From Acidobacteriota bacterium (lineage in GTDB: Bacteria; Acidobacteriota; Thermoanaerobaculia; Multivoradales; Multivoraceae): 64,000 bases of DNA. The DNA lies in contig JAPPCR010000009.1 of NCBI GenBank assembly GCA_028875725.1, forward strand, positions 124,001 to 188,000, read 5' to 3'. The notes under the pieces are model-generated. The model was not told the DNA's origin and did no database searches. It was given only the letters and a program-made list of their open reading frames with translations. A program made the translations under genes and the position numbers. Numbering within the stretch: position 1 is the stretch's first letter; each line of letters begins with the position of its first letter. Of this stretch, positions 33,644 to 42,608 are shown in pieces.

Positions 33644-35701
33644 ATGTCCGGCAGGGCCCAGTCGGCAATGGCGGCGCCCGCCGCCGCGCTCATGGCCGCC
33701 GGACTCGCTCTGCCCGGGGTCCTGCCGGCTCAGAACCGCGACACCGACTGGCCGACGATCACCGGCGGCAACGACGCAGGCCGCTACGCCGCGCTCGACC
33801 AGATCGACGCCGGCAACTTCGCGCGCCTCGAACCGGCCTGGCGCTGGCGCCTGGCGGACAACGACCTGATGGCGCACGACCCGCGTTTCGAGGACGCGTC
33901 GATGCAGCAGCGCACGCACGTGACGACGCCCATCAAGGTCGGCGACCGGCTCTACGTCGTCACGGGCTACGGCATCGCCGCCGCTATCGACCCGGCCGAA
34001 GGCACGACGATCTGGCAGCACGATCCGCAGAGCTACGGCCACGGCCGGCCGACGAACCACGGCTTCACCCACAAGGGTCCCAGCTTCTGGCACGACCCCG
34101 AGCGTCCCGAGGCGCCGGGCCGCCTGATCTACGCCAGCACGGATGCCATCCTGCGCGCCGTCTACGCCGACGAGGGCACGCCGGTGCGTTCCTTCGGCAA
34201 CCACGGCGGCGTCGATCTCACCACCGGCCTGCACCGGGCCGTAGAACGCCGCAAGTACACCGTCAGCTCGCCGGCGACCATCTGCCGCGACGTAGCGATC
34301 GTCGGCTCGTCCATCTCGGACGGTCCGCTCGGCCCCGAGGACGGGCCGCCGGGCGACGTGCGCGGCTTCGACGTGCGTACCGGCCGGCAGCTCTGGACCT
34401 TCCATACCGTGCCCCAGGAGGGCGAGCACGGCACGGACACATGGGAAGACGAGTCCTGGCGGATCACCGGCGGCGCCAACGTCTGGGGCCTGATGAGCGC
34501 CGACGAGGAACTCGGCATCGCCTACCTTCCGACCAGCACGCCGACCAACGACTGGTACGGCGGCCATCGTCGCGGCGACAACCTCTACGCGGAGAGCCTG
34601 GTCGCCGTCGACTGCGAGACCGGCGAGCGCCGCTGGCACTTCCAGGCGATCCACCACGGCCTCTGGGACTACGACTTCGCCGCGCCGGCCGTGCTGGGCG
34701 ACCTCGTCGTCGACGGTCGCGCCGTCAAGGCGGCGATGCTGCCCAGCAAGCAGGCCTTCCTCTACGTCTTCGACCGGGAGACCGGAGAGCCGATCTGGCC
34801 GATCGAGGAACGGCAGGTCCCCCAGACGGGCATCCCGGGCGAGCAGACGTCGCCCACCCAGCCCTTCCCGACCCGGCCGCCGCCGTTCGACCGCCAGGGC
34901 ATGCAGCTCGCCGACGTCATCGCCTTCACGCCCGAGATTCGCGCCGAGGCGGAGCGCATCCTGACCTCGCACCAGTACGGGCCGATGTACACGCCGCCCA
35001 CCGAGCGCGGCACCGTCGCCATGCCCGGCTTCGAGGGCGGCGCGAGCTGGCCCGGCGGCGCCTTCGACCCGGACACCGGCAAGCTCTACGTGCCTTCCTT
35101 CACGGCGCCGATCCTGATCACGCTGCGCAGGCCCGACCCGAACCGCTCGTCCTTCGACTTCGTGGCCAGGGTGTCGGCCTTTCACGGCCCCTTCGACCTG
35201 CCGATCTCGAAGCCGCCCTACTCGCGGGTCACCGCCTACGACATGAGCCGCGGCGACATCGCCTGGCAGATTCCGCTCGGCGAGGGGCCGCGGCGACACC
35301 CCAGGCTCGCCGGCCTCGACCTGCCGCTCCTGGGCTCAGGCGTTCGCGGCCACGCCCTCGTCACGAAGACCCTCCTGATCGTCAGCTCCGGCTACTCACG
35401 CTCGTTCCGCTCCCAGGAGGCGAAGGCGGAGCGCGAGTGGCGGGAGAGACCCGAGGAAGTGACCGGCGGCCTGGCCTGGACCAATCCGCAGTCGGCGGCG
35501 CGCGAAGACTGGCGCTACACGGTGCCGGCTGTCCGCGCCTTCGACAAGGCGACTGGCGAGCTGGTGGCCGAAGTCGAGCTGCCGGCCCACTCCGATGGCA
35601 GCCCGATCACCTACCTGCACCACGGCGTGCAGTACCTCGTCGTCTCCATCGGCGGCCGCGGCGAGCCGTTCGAGCTGATCGGGTACCGCCTGCCGGGCTA
35701 G
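33644..35701 (+). CDS. PQQ-dependent dehydrogenase, exported beta-propeller
   Basis: A 685-aa quinoprotein of the glucose/alcohol dehydrogenase superfamily. It has an N-terminal signal (AAPAAALMAAGLALPGVLPAQN) and then eight-bladed propeller motifs: DWPTITGGNDAGRYAALDQI, THVTTPIKVGDRLYVVTG, HGLWDYDFAAPAVLGDLVVDGR, GGASWPGGAFDPDTGKLYVPS and DIAWQIPLGEG. No heme motif is present, so electrons must leave to a separate acceptor. It begins five bases after the LLM gene and ends the operon; its stop overlaps that of the convergent NHL gene. Confidence 0.88.
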   Translation: MSGRAQSAMAAPAAALMAAGLALPGVLPAQNRDTDWPTITGGNDAGRYAALDQIDAGNFARLEPAWRWRLADNDLMAHDPRFEDASMQQRTHVTTPIKVGDRLYVVTGYGIAAAIDPAEGTTIWQHDPQSYGHGRPTNHGFTHKGPSFWHDPERPEAPGRLIYASTDAILRAVYADEGTPVRSFGNHGGVDLTTGLHRAVERRKYTVSSPATICRDVAIVGSSISDGPLGPEDGPPGDVRGFDVRTGRQLWTFHTVPQEGEHGTDTWEDESWRITGGANVWGLMSADEELGIAYLPTSTPTNDWYGGHRRGDNLYAESLVAVDCETGERRWHFQAIHHGLWDYDFAAPAVLGDLVVDGRAVKAAMLPSKQAFLYVFDRETGEPIWPIEERQVPQTGIPGEQTSPTQPFPTRPPPFDRQGMQLADVIAFTPEIRAEAERILTSHQYGPMYTPPTERGTVAMPGFEGGASWPGGAFDPDTGKLYVPSFTAPILITLRRPDPNRSSFDFVARVSAFHGPFDLPISKPPYSRVTAYDMSRGDIAWQIPLGEGPRRHPRLAGLDLPLLGSGVRGHALVTKTLLIVSSGYSRSFRSQEAKAEREWRERPEEVTGGLAWTNPQSAAREDWRYTVPAVRAFDKATGELVAEVELPAHSDGSPITYLHHGVQYLVVSIGGRGEPFELIGYRLPG

Positions 35702-36939
35702 CCCGAAGGCCAGGGCGTCCCCAGGTCCTCCTCCGGCACCGGCCACATCCCCAGGTTGACGAACTTCTGCAGCCGCTTCCCCTCGTAGGTCTCGGTCGTG
35801 TAGATGTTGCCCTTGGAGTCCGTGGCAATGCTGTGGACGGCGAAGAACTGGCCGGGCTGGCGGCCGCCGTCGCCGAAGGCGTAGAGCACCTCCATGCTCG
35901 CGCGCTCGATCACGTGGACCTTCATGTTCTGGCCGTCGGCCAGGTAGAGGAACTTCTGTTCGTCGTCCGGCGAGAAGGCGACGTCCCAGGTCGAACCCTG
36001 GGAGAGCGTCTCCGGCGCGATGAAGACTTCTTCGACGTAGGTGCCGTCGGCCTCGAAGACCTGAATGCGGTCGGCGGCCCGGTCACAGACGTAGAGCAGG
36101 CCGTCGGCCGCGATGTCGGCGCAATGGACCGGGCCGCGGAACTGGGTCGCCGGCGGATCCCCGGGGGCGTACTGGCCCAGATCCAGTTCGTCGTCCGGCG
36201 CCTCGCCGTAGGCGCCCCAAAAGCGCTTGAACTCGCCGGTGTCGGCATCGATCACGACGACCCGGCGGTTGAGATAGCCGTCGGCGACGTAGATCTCGTT
36301 CGCTTCCGGATCGACCGACAGCTTCGCCACCCGGCCGAAGTTCTCCATGTCGTGGCTGTTGCGCACGAACCGCGGCTCGTCCTCGCCGGCCCCTTCGTTG
36401 ACGAGGGCGTTCGCCTTGCCCACCTGCATCAGGAACTGGCCGTCGCGGGTGAACTTCAGGGTGTGGGAGTCGCCGCCGCCGTTGCCGCCGATCCAAACGT
36501 TGTCCATGTGGTCGACGAGGATGCCGTGGTTGGAAGTCGGCCATTCGTACTCGCCCGTCTCGCTCGGACCGCCCCAGTGCCCGACCAGGTTGCCGTCCGG
36601 GTCGAATTCCAGCACCGGCGGCGCCGGGATGCAGCACTCGGAGAGCGGCGGATCCTGCGCCGCGCCGATCTCGTTGATCGCGCCGAAGGCGCCCGGCGTG
36701 TTCCGGTGGACGATCCAGACGTGGTCGCGGGAGTCGACCGCGACGCCGATCGCCGGGCCGAGAATCCAGTGGTTCGGCAACGGCTGCGGCCAGAAGGGAT
36801 CGACCTCGAAGCGCGGCGCCATCGGGCCGTCGCCGGCTGCATCTTCGCCGCCGCCGTAGCCGCCGCCACCGCAGGCGGCGAGCAGGAGCAGGGAGGCCGC
36901 CGCGCAAGTCAAGACACAGGTCGAACGGTTCAATTTCAT
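35698..36939 (-). CDS. NHL-repeat lipoprotein, peptidyl-alpha-hydroxyglycine lyase (PAL)-like
   Basis: A 413-aa lipoprotein (lipobox LLLAACGGG after SLLLLAAC) with six NHL-type blades. Blades carry His at the positions that bind zinc in the lyase half of peptide-amidating enzymes: SNHGILVDHMDNVWIGG, PVHCADIAADGLLYVCD and AVHSIATDSKGNIYTTE. The family is common in environmental bacteria, where the substrate is unproven. ATG 36939 has GAGGAAGG upstream. Convergent with the PQQ dehydrogenase and divergent from the HupE-like gene. Confidence 0.78.
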   Translation of the reverse strand: MKLNRSTCVLTCAAASLLLLAACGGGGYGGGEDAAGDGPMAPRFEVDPFWPQPLPNHWILGPAIGVAVDSRDHVWIVHRNTPGAFGAINEIGAAQDPPLSECCIPAPPVLEFDPDGNLVGHWGGPSETGEYEWPTSNHGILVDHMDNVWIGGNGGGDSHTLKFTRDGQFLMQVGKANALVNEGAGEDEPRFVRNSHDMENFGRVAKLSVDPEANEIYVADGYLNRRVVVIDADTGEFKRFWGAYGEAPDDELDLGQYAPGDPPATQFRGPVHCADIAADGLLYVCDRAADRIQVFEADGTYVEEVFIAPETLSQGSTWDVAFSPDDEQKFLYLADGQNMKVHVIERASMEVLYAFGDGGRQPGQFFAVHSIATDSKGNIYTTETYEGKRLQKFVNLGMWPVPEEDLGTPWPSG

Positions 36940-37041
36940 CGGCGGCCTTCCTCGTGATTGGAGTCCGTCATGTTCCGCGGTTCTGCCGCGAGTCTGCTGC
37001 TGCCAAGGCGGAAAGCCAGTGTACAACGGGGCTCCGGCGGC

Positions 37042-37047
37042 TAGCAT
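37042..37047 (+). promoter_or_regulatory. TAGCAT -10-like element ahead of a possible CTG start
   Basis: TAGCAT lies exactly eight bases before CTG 37056, matching the spacing seen before conventional starts of nine other genes in the window. Confidence 0.42.
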
Positions 37048-37055
37048 CGACACCC

Positions 37056-38495
37056 CTGAGTCGTCTCCACGCCAACTACAACCGCCGACCCACGCACCTC
37101 GGCGCCCTTCTTGCCGCGGTCTTACTCTTCCTCGCCGGCGAGCCCGCCGCCGCCCACGAGGTGCCCGGCAGCGTCACGGTCCAGGTCCTCGTCAAACAGC
37201 AGGACGACCGGCTTCAGGTGCTCGTGCGCACGCCGCTCGAAGCGATGCAGGAGATGCAGTTCCCGGTCAACTATCGAGGCATCCTCGACCTCGAGGCGCT
37301 ACGCGCCAGCGGCCTGCTCGTGGAAGCCGCCAACCGCTGGATCACGCCCAACCTCGACCTGTACGCCGGCCGCGACCAACTGCCGACGACGACCGTCCAG
37401 GCGGTCCGGCTGTCGATCCCGTCCGACCGCTCCTTCGCCGACTTCGACCGCGCCCTTGCCCACATCCGCGAGCCACCCCTGCCGGCCACAACGCAGCTCG
37501 TCTGGCGGCAGGCGCTGCTCGATGTCCACCTGGAGACGCCGCTCGGCACTCATGGCGCCAGCGAACGACCCCGGTTCTCGATCGACCCCCGTTTCGGCCG
37601 CCTGGGCCTGCAGGTGCTCACGGTCATTCGCTACGAGTCGTCCGACGGCGATGCGCGAGCGCTTCAGCTCGCCGCCGAACCCGGCCGGGTCCGCCTCGAC
37701 CCGAACTGGGCGCAAGCCTCGATCCACTTCGTCGCGATGGGCTTCGAACACATCCTGAGCGGCCTCGACCACCTGCTCTTCCTGGTCTGCCTGGTGGCGC
37801 CGCTACGCCGCCTGCGCCAGCTCGTGCTCGTCGTGACCTCGTTCACGGTGGCCCACTCAATCACCCTGATCGCCTCGGCGGCTGGTCTAGCGCCACGCGC
37901 GCTCTGGTTCCCGACTCTGGTCGAGGTCCTGATCGCGCTCTCGATCGTCTACATGGCCTTCGAGAACATCCTCGGAGTGGGCCAGGACCGCCGCTGGACC
38001 GCCGCCTTCGGCTTCGGCCTCGTCCACGGCTTCGGCTTCTCATTCGCCCTCAGCGAGTCCCTCCAGTTCGCGGGCTCGCATCTCGTCACCTCGCTGCTCG
38101 CCTTCAACGTCGGCGTCGAACTCGGCCAGCTCCTGGTCCTGCTGCTGCTGATTCCCCTGCTGGACTTCGCCTTCCGCCGCCTGCCCAACGAGCGCCTCGG
38201 GATCATCCTCGTCTCGGCCCTCATCGTCCACACCGCCTGGCACTGGACCGGCGACCGGGGTTCAGACCTGCTGCAGTACCGCCCCCAAGCGCCGCTGCTG
38301 GATCGGATCCCCGACGGCGTCCTGCCCTGGGCTCTGGTGATCGCGGCGGCCGCGGTGCCCACCAGCCAGTGGTTGCGCCGACGACCCGCAAACGGTCATC
38401 GTTGCCCAAGCAACCTGCGACGATGGAGAAACGCGCTCCCCAAGCGGCGCAGAGAACGCGCTGCCCATTACCGCTCGCCTACCCGCGATCAGTGA
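37056..38495 (+). CDS. HupE/UreJ family membrane protein, possible CTG start
   Basis: The product (about 479 aa from CTG 37056) has a signal peptide (LGALLAAVLLFLAGEPAAAHE), a periplasmic domain of about 200 residues, then at least six membrane helices with HupE/UreJ hallmarks: SIHFVAMGFEHILSGLDHLLFLVCL, FTVAHSITLIASA, VEVLIALSIVYMAFENI, GFGLVHGFGFSFAL and FNVGVELGQL. His/Asp in helices (GFEHILSGLDHL) suggest metal handling. No ATG, GTG or TTG is in frame between GTG 36954 and the signal; GTG 36954 would put a 35-residue unlikely leader inside the divergent gene's control region. Function of this subgroup is unproven. Confidence 0.78.
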   Translation: MSRLHANYNRRPTHLGALLAAVLLFLAGEPAAAHEVPGSVTVQVLVKQQDDRLQVLVRTPLEAMQEMQFPVNYRGILDLEALRASGLLVEAANRWITPNLDLYAGRDQLPTTTVQAVRLSIPSDRSFADFDRALAHIREPPLPATTQLVWRQALLDVHLETPLGTHGASERPRFSIDPRFGRLGLQVLTVIRYESSDGDARALQLAAEPGRVRLDPNWAQASIHFVAMGFEHILSGLDHLLFLVCLVAPLRRLRQLVLVVTSFTVAHSITLIASAAGLAPRALWFPTLVEVLIALSIVYMAFENILGVGQDRRWTAAFGFGLVHGFGFSFALSESLQFAGSHLVTSLLAFNVGVELGQLLVLLLLIPLLDFAFRRLPNERLGIILVSALIVHTAWHWTGDRGSDLLQYRPQAPLLDRIPDGVLPWALVIAAAAVPTSQWLRRRPANGHRCPSNLRRWRNALPKRRRERAAHYRSPTRDQ

Positions 38496-38555
38496 CCGCG
38501 ATGTCCGACGGCGAGCCCATCAGCCTCCTCGCGGCGGCCCGTCGCCAGAGCCTGT

Positions 38556-40094
38556 CTACCTTCGCCATTCCTCGGTGTACACCCGTCCGAAACGATCTGT
38601 GGCTTCGACCAGGACGACTCGCTCACGGCCCGTCAACGCGACGCGGAAGAGATGATCCGTGGGGACCGGCTCGACCCACTCGCGCCGCGGCGGCAGGTCA
38701 GGCCCGGTGTGCAGCTCCACACTCAGGGGATCGAGTCTGCGGTGGCGCTCCATCTCGCCTCGAGGCTCGCCGTCGACGAACCAGCGGACCGTCCATTCGG
38801 GGTCCCAGTCCCAGATGTTGGCGATCAGCTCGCCGGGGGCGGCCGGATCGGACCCCGTGCGGTAGAGACGCATCTGGTGATCGGCGGGGTAGCCGGTGGC
38901 CTTGTAACGCCAACGCACCTCCTCGCCGCGGATCGAGTAGACGCAATAGCCGTTGGGGGTGCCGTCGTAGCAGATCGGGCCGCTCCACCAGGCGCCGCAG
39001 ACGGCCGCGGTGACGTGCTCGTGCGTGCCCTGCTCGAAGACGTGCTCGCTCTCGTGCGTGTGGCCCGTCAGGATGTGCGCGTTGAAGGGCTCGAGGAGGC
39101 GGTAGAGCGCGTCGCGGTTGACGACCGCAACGTTGGTGCGCGGCTTCTCGTCGCCCATGCGAGTGTGCCGGCTGCCCAGGACGGGAATGTGGGTGGCGAC
39201 GATCACGGTCGAGCCTGGTTCCACCCTCGCCAGGTCCTGCTCCAGCCAGGCCAGGACGTCGGCTCCGAGGTATCCCAGATATCCCTCGCCGTACCAGAAG
39301 ACGTCATCGAGCACCACGTAGTGGACGGCGCCCCGGTTGAAGGAGTACCACGTGGGCCCGAAGTGGTCGCTGAAGGTCTCGGCCGACGCGCGGTCCGTGA
39401 AGCTGTGGAAATCGAGGTCGTGATTGCCGACCACCTGGAAGAAGGGAACCTCCATCATGCGCACCCCGCGCTCGTAATCGGGATAGAGGTAGAGGTTGTC
39501 GTACATGATGTCGCCGCACGAGATGCCGAAAACGTGCTCGCCGCCGAGCCCGGCGATCGTTTCGCTGATATCGGGCACCGACTGGCCCAGGAAGAGGCCG
39601 ATCTCCCGCTCGTCCTGCGCCTGAATGTCGCCGAGGAGGAGCAGGGTGTGGTCGTCCTGGGGCACCGGGTCGGGTTCGAGGTCGAAGGTCGCTGTTTGCT
39701 GCTGCCGGCCCGACAGCGCCTGGTAGAAGCGGGCGGTCCCGGGGCGGTTGAGGGGGATGCGGTAGCCGGATGGCGGCGTGAACCACACGAACCCGCGCTC
39801 GGACCGGGTGAGGATCTCGAAGGCGCCATCTGCGTCAGTGTCCACGACCTGAACGCCGTCAGAGACCGGGACCCGGGGGATGCCGCGGCCGCGGGAGCGC
39901 ACCACGCCCTGAACGACGATGGGAGAGGAGCGGGTGGTCGGCGCGGCTGGCATGCCGGGCCGAGTCGGGGTCGGCTGGGAACCGAGCGGGGCGTAGGGAT
40001 CGGCGAGAAGCCCTTCCGGGCGGAGTGCCGCGCCGGCGAAGGCTGCGGCGCCGGTCCTGAGGAAGGTGCGGCGGGAGGTGGCGTGTCGGTTCAT
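38556..40094 (-). CDS. Tat-exported calcineurin-like phosphoesterase
   Basis: A 512-aa metallophosphoesterase with a twin-arginine signal (SRRTFLRTGAAAFAGAAL). After a small beta-rich N-terminal domain (GVVRSRGRGIPRVPVSDG) come the metal motifs LLLGDIQAQDE, FGISCGDIMYDN, QVVGNHDLDFH, VIVATHIPVLG and ILTGHTHESEH, and a C-terminal beta domain (YTEEWRR end). This N-core-C layout is that of the MetallophosN/MetallophosC family. Substrate unknown; the folded, metal-loaded enzyme is exported. It is downstream of the beta-lactamase-fold gene on the same strand (98-base gap). Confidence 0.88.
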   Translation of the reverse strand: MNRHATSRRTFLRTGAAAFAGAALRPEGLLADPYAPLGSQPTPTRPGMPAAPTTRSSPIVVQGVVRSRGRGIPRVPVSDGVQVVDTDADGAFEILTRSERGFVWFTPPSGYRIPLNRPGTARFYQALSGRQQQTATFDLEPDPVPQDDHTLLLLGDIQAQDEREIGLFLGQSVPDISETIAGLGGEHVFGISCGDIMYDNLYLYPDYERGVRMMEVPFFQVVGNHDLDFHSFTDRASAETFSDHFGPTWYSFNRGAVHYVVLDDVFWYGEGYLGYLGADVLAWLEQDLARVEPGSTVIVATHIPVLGSRHTRMGDEKPRTNVAVVNRDALYRLLEPFNAHILTGHTHESEHVFEQGTHEHVTAAVCGAWWSGPICYDGTPNGYCVYSIRGEEVRWRYKATGYPADHQMRLYRTGSDPAAPGELIANIWDWDPEWTVRWFVDGEPRGEMERHRRLDPLSVELHTGPDLPPRREWVEPVPTDHLFRVALTGRERVVLVEATDRFGRVYTEEWRR

Positions 40095-40192
40095 GGATCG
40101 AATCTGCTTTGCAACGCTACCACTGAGTCGTGGTGACCACCGGGCCAGGTGCGGAACGGCCGCCAGGCGAGTGCGGCGCCGCCGACGCGCCG

Positions 40193-41431
40193 CTACCGCA
40201 CGGCGTCGGCGAGCGCCGCGACCAGGGCCGCGCGGTGGCGGCTGTACTCCGCGTTCGTCGCGTATGGCCAGGCGCTGTGGGTCACGATCACGGTGTTCGA
40301 CGACGGGTCCATCCACAGGTACTGGCCGAAGATGCCGATGCCGGCGAAGACGCCGTCACCGACCAGCCACCAGAGGTAGCCGTAGCCGTCGTAGCCGCTG
40401 CTGGGGATGGTGGACTCCTCCATCCAGCCTTCGGGCAGCACCCGCGTACCGTCGCGCAGGACACCGCCGTTCATCGCGAAGATCCCGATCCGGGCGTAGT
40501 CGCGGAGCGTCGCGTTGATGCAGCAGCCGCCCAGTTCGCCGCCGCCCTCCTCGTGGAGCAGCCAGTTGGCGTCGGCCTCCATGCCGAACGGGCCCCAGAT
40601 CTTGTGCTCCAGGTAGGTCGAGAGGTTGTTGCCGATCGCCGCCCGCAGCACGGCGCCGGCCATGTTCGTCTCGCCGGTGTTGTAGTTGAAGACCTCGCCC
40701 GGAGCATGGAGCTCTTCGAGCCCCGCCATGTACTTCGTCTGCTCGACGATCGGCCCCGGCAACGTGGCCACGTCGGACTCGGGGTCCGCGTAGTCCTCGT
40801 TCCAGTCGACCCCTGAAGACATCTGCAGTACGTCCCTGATCGAGACGTCGTCGTAGCCGCCGCCCGCGAGCAGCGGCAGGTACTTCGTGACCGGGTCGTC
40901 GACGCTGCCGATGTAGCCGTCGGCGATCGCGGCGCCGTAGAGCATCGAGACGACCGACTTCGCGATCGAGAAGGAGATCCAGCGGCTGTGCTCGTCGTTG
41001 CCCAGGCCGTAGCGCTCGAACACGACCTCGTCGTCCTTGACCACGAGCAGGCCGGCGATCCGCCGGTCGCGGATGTAGTCCTCGACCGTGAAGGTCTCGC
41101 CCTCGACCTCGTAGGTCACCGACGACAGGTCCCGCGGCGCCGGCGTCAGCGGGTACGGATCGTCTGACGCCTCGAACCAGCGGGCGGCGCCGACGAGGTC
41201 GGCGTTCCGGTAACCCGCGATCTGCTGCTCCGGTGTCCAGAACAGCACCTGATCCCGCGGGCCCAGGTTTTCCAGATCGGGATTCACCGGCTCGGCCGCG
41301 CCGGCAGGCTCCGTGTCGGCCACAGGTCCGGCACACGCGGCGAACGCCAGCATCATCGCGACTGCGACGACCAACCACTGGTTACTCCGCTCTCGTGGAC
41401 TCCTCATCTGCTTTCCTCGCCTTCCAGACAT
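40193..41431 (-). CDS. Beta-lactamase-fold serine hydrolase lipoprotein
   Basis: A 412-aa class C beta-lactamase/6-aminohexanoate-dimer-hydrolase-like protein. Lipobox MLAFAACAG (Cys33) predicts membrane anchoring. Active-site Ser-X-X-Lys is in WISFSIAKSVVS; the Tyr motif is in FNYNTGETN; YGYLWWLVGDGVFAGIG and IVTHSAW fall in the third-motif region. Family members hydrolyse esters, amides or peptidoglycan fragments; real beta-lactam resistance is unlikely. Start ATG 41431 has GGAGG eight bases upstream; ATG 41407 with GAGG is nearly as good. Confidence 0.85.
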   Translation of the reverse strand: MSGRRGKQMRSPRERSNQWLVVAVAMMLAFAACAGPVADTEPAGAAEPVNPDLENLGPRDQVLFWTPEQQIAGYRNADLVGAARWFEASDDPYPLTPAPRDLSSVTYEVEGETFTVEDYIRDRRIAGLLVVKDDEVVFERYGLGNDEHSRWISFSIAKSVVSMLYGAAIADGYIGSVDDPVTKYLPLLAGGGYDDVSIRDVLQMSSGVDWNEDYADPESDVATLPGPIVEQTKYMAGLEELHAPGEVFNYNTGETNMAGAVLRAAIGNNLSTYLEHKIWGPFGMEADANWLLHEEGGGELGGCCINATLRDYARIGIFAMNGGVLRDGTRVLPEGWMEESTIPSSGYDGYGYLWWLVGDGVFAGIGIFGQYLWMDPSSNTVIVTHSAWPYATNAEYSRHRAALVAALADAVR

Positions 41432-41521
41432 CTCATCGTCCTCCCTCAGGTCCGAACGTCTGATCGTACCCCCCCGCTGGCCCTCTGAAGGCCGGTCCCG
41501 GTAGGCTGACCTCCGGTTGCC

Positions 41522-42598
41522 ATGAACGACGAACCATCCGCCGCCCGACCGGCCGCCGCCGCCCTCGCCGCGGTCCACTCGGCCGATGGTGACGATGGCG
41601 TCCACGAGCTGTTCGAGACCCGTGGCTGGACGGACGGGTTGCCGATCGTGCCGCCCACGCCGGAACGCGTGGCCGCGGCGCTCGAGGCCGCGCTCGTGGA
41701 GCCGGGCCAGGTGTTGGGCGTGGAGACGGTCCGCGGCCGGGCGATCACGGCCCAGAAGGCGGCGATCAACGCGGTGATGGCCGGCTGCCGGCCCCGCGAC
41801 TTCGCGGTCGTTGCCGGCGCCGTGGAAGCGATGTGCGACCCGGCGTTCCTGCTGCATGGCGCCACTTCGAGCACCGGCGGCTGCGCGGTGATGGTCATCG
41901 TGAACGGTCCGATCCGCCGCGAGCTCGGCATGACCGGGACGTTCAACGCGCTCGGCGGCGCCGACCGGGCCTCGCTGGCGATCGGCCGCGCCGTGCGGCT
42001 GATCCTCCGCAACCTGCTCGGCGTCAGGCCAGGGGAACTCGACCGCTCCACCCTGGGGCATCCCGGCAAGCTCAGCTACTGCCTGGCCGAGGACGAAGAA
42101 GGCTCGCCGTGGCCGTCGCTGGGAGCCGACCGCGGTGCACCCCACGGCAGTTCGACGGTGACCGTCTTCGCCGCCGGTTCGCCCCGGCAGATCATGAACG
42201 AGTGGACGACGGAACCGGAGGCGATCCTGGACACGATCGCGGCCGAGATGCGGGCGAATCTCCTCCACTACTCGATCTGGGCCGGCAATCACTGTCTCGT
42301 CCTGCCGCCGCAGTTGCGGGACCGCTTCGCCTCCGCCGGCTGGAGCAAGGCGGACATCCGGGACTACCTGCACCGGCACGCCCGGGTGCGGCGCGGCGAC
42401 TGGGAAGGGGTCGGCAAGGCGTCAGTGGTCAGCGACGCCAACCGGAACCAGGAGTACGCGGCGCTCCAGTCGCCAGACGACCTGCTGATCGTCGCCGGCG
42501 GCGGCCCGGCCGGAGGCTTCGCGGCGGTCATTCCGCCCTGGTTCGGCAACAAGTCCCGGGCGGTGACGGCCGGCGTCGGATTCTGTCTGGAGTGCTGA
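41522..42598 (+). CDS. Conserved protein of unknown function (GWTDGLPIVPPT family)
   Basis: The 358-aa product belongs to a family I know by pattern but not by function: ETRGWTDGLPIVPPTPERV, ITAQKAAINAVMAGCRPRDFAVV, FLLHGATSSTGGCAVMVIVNGPIRRELGMTG, GRAVRLILRNLLGVRPGELDRSTLGHPGK and EDEEGSPWPSL. Members often sit near UGSC-type proteins, none of which is seen here. No signal peptide or membrane segments; Cys residues are prominent and the protein ends in GFCLEC. A TAGGCT element lies 14 bases before the ATG. Divergent from the beta-lactamase-fold gene. Confidence 0.6.
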   Translation: MNDEPSAARPAAAALAAVHSADGDDGVHELFETRGWTDGLPIVPPTPERVAAALEAALVEPGQVLGVETVRGRAITAQKAAINAVMAGCRPRDFAVVAGAVEAMCDPAFLLHGATSSTGGCAVMVIVNGPIRRELGMTGTFNALGGADRASLAIGRAVRLILRNLLGVRPGELDRSTLGHPGKLSYCLAEDEEGSPWPSLGADRGAPHGSSTVTVFAAGSPRQIMNEWTTEPEAILDTIAAEMRANLLHYSIWAGNHCLVLPPQLRDRFASAGWSKADIRDYLHRHARVRRGDWEGVGKASVVSDANRNQEYAALQSPDDLLIVAGGGPAGGFAAVIPPWFGNKSRAVTAGVGFCLEC

Positions 42599-42608
42599 GG
42601 GCCTCAGC
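42594..42608. terminator. Palindrome spanning both convergent stop codons
   Basis: GCTGAG (42594-42599) pairs with CTCAGC (42603-42608); the TGA stops of both convergent genes lie inside the stem. No T-tract, so a weak or factor-assisted bidirectional terminator at most. Confidence 0.35.

Noticed and set aside
36954-37055. GTG 36954 as start of the HupE-like gene
   Set aside because: It would add a 34-residue non-signal leader and run through the divergent gene's control region; CTG 37056 fits the leaderless pattern better.
40193-41431. Beta-lactam resistance gene
   Set aside because: It has the serine-hydrolase fold, but sequence pattern fits the 6-aminohexanoate hydrolase-like group and there is no regulator or resistance context.
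42594-42608. TGA after CLEC as selenocysteine with an adjacent SECIS-like hairpin
   Set aside because: The hairpin contains the TGA itself rather than following it, and the next frame soon enters the convergent gene; no selenocysteine context is evident.
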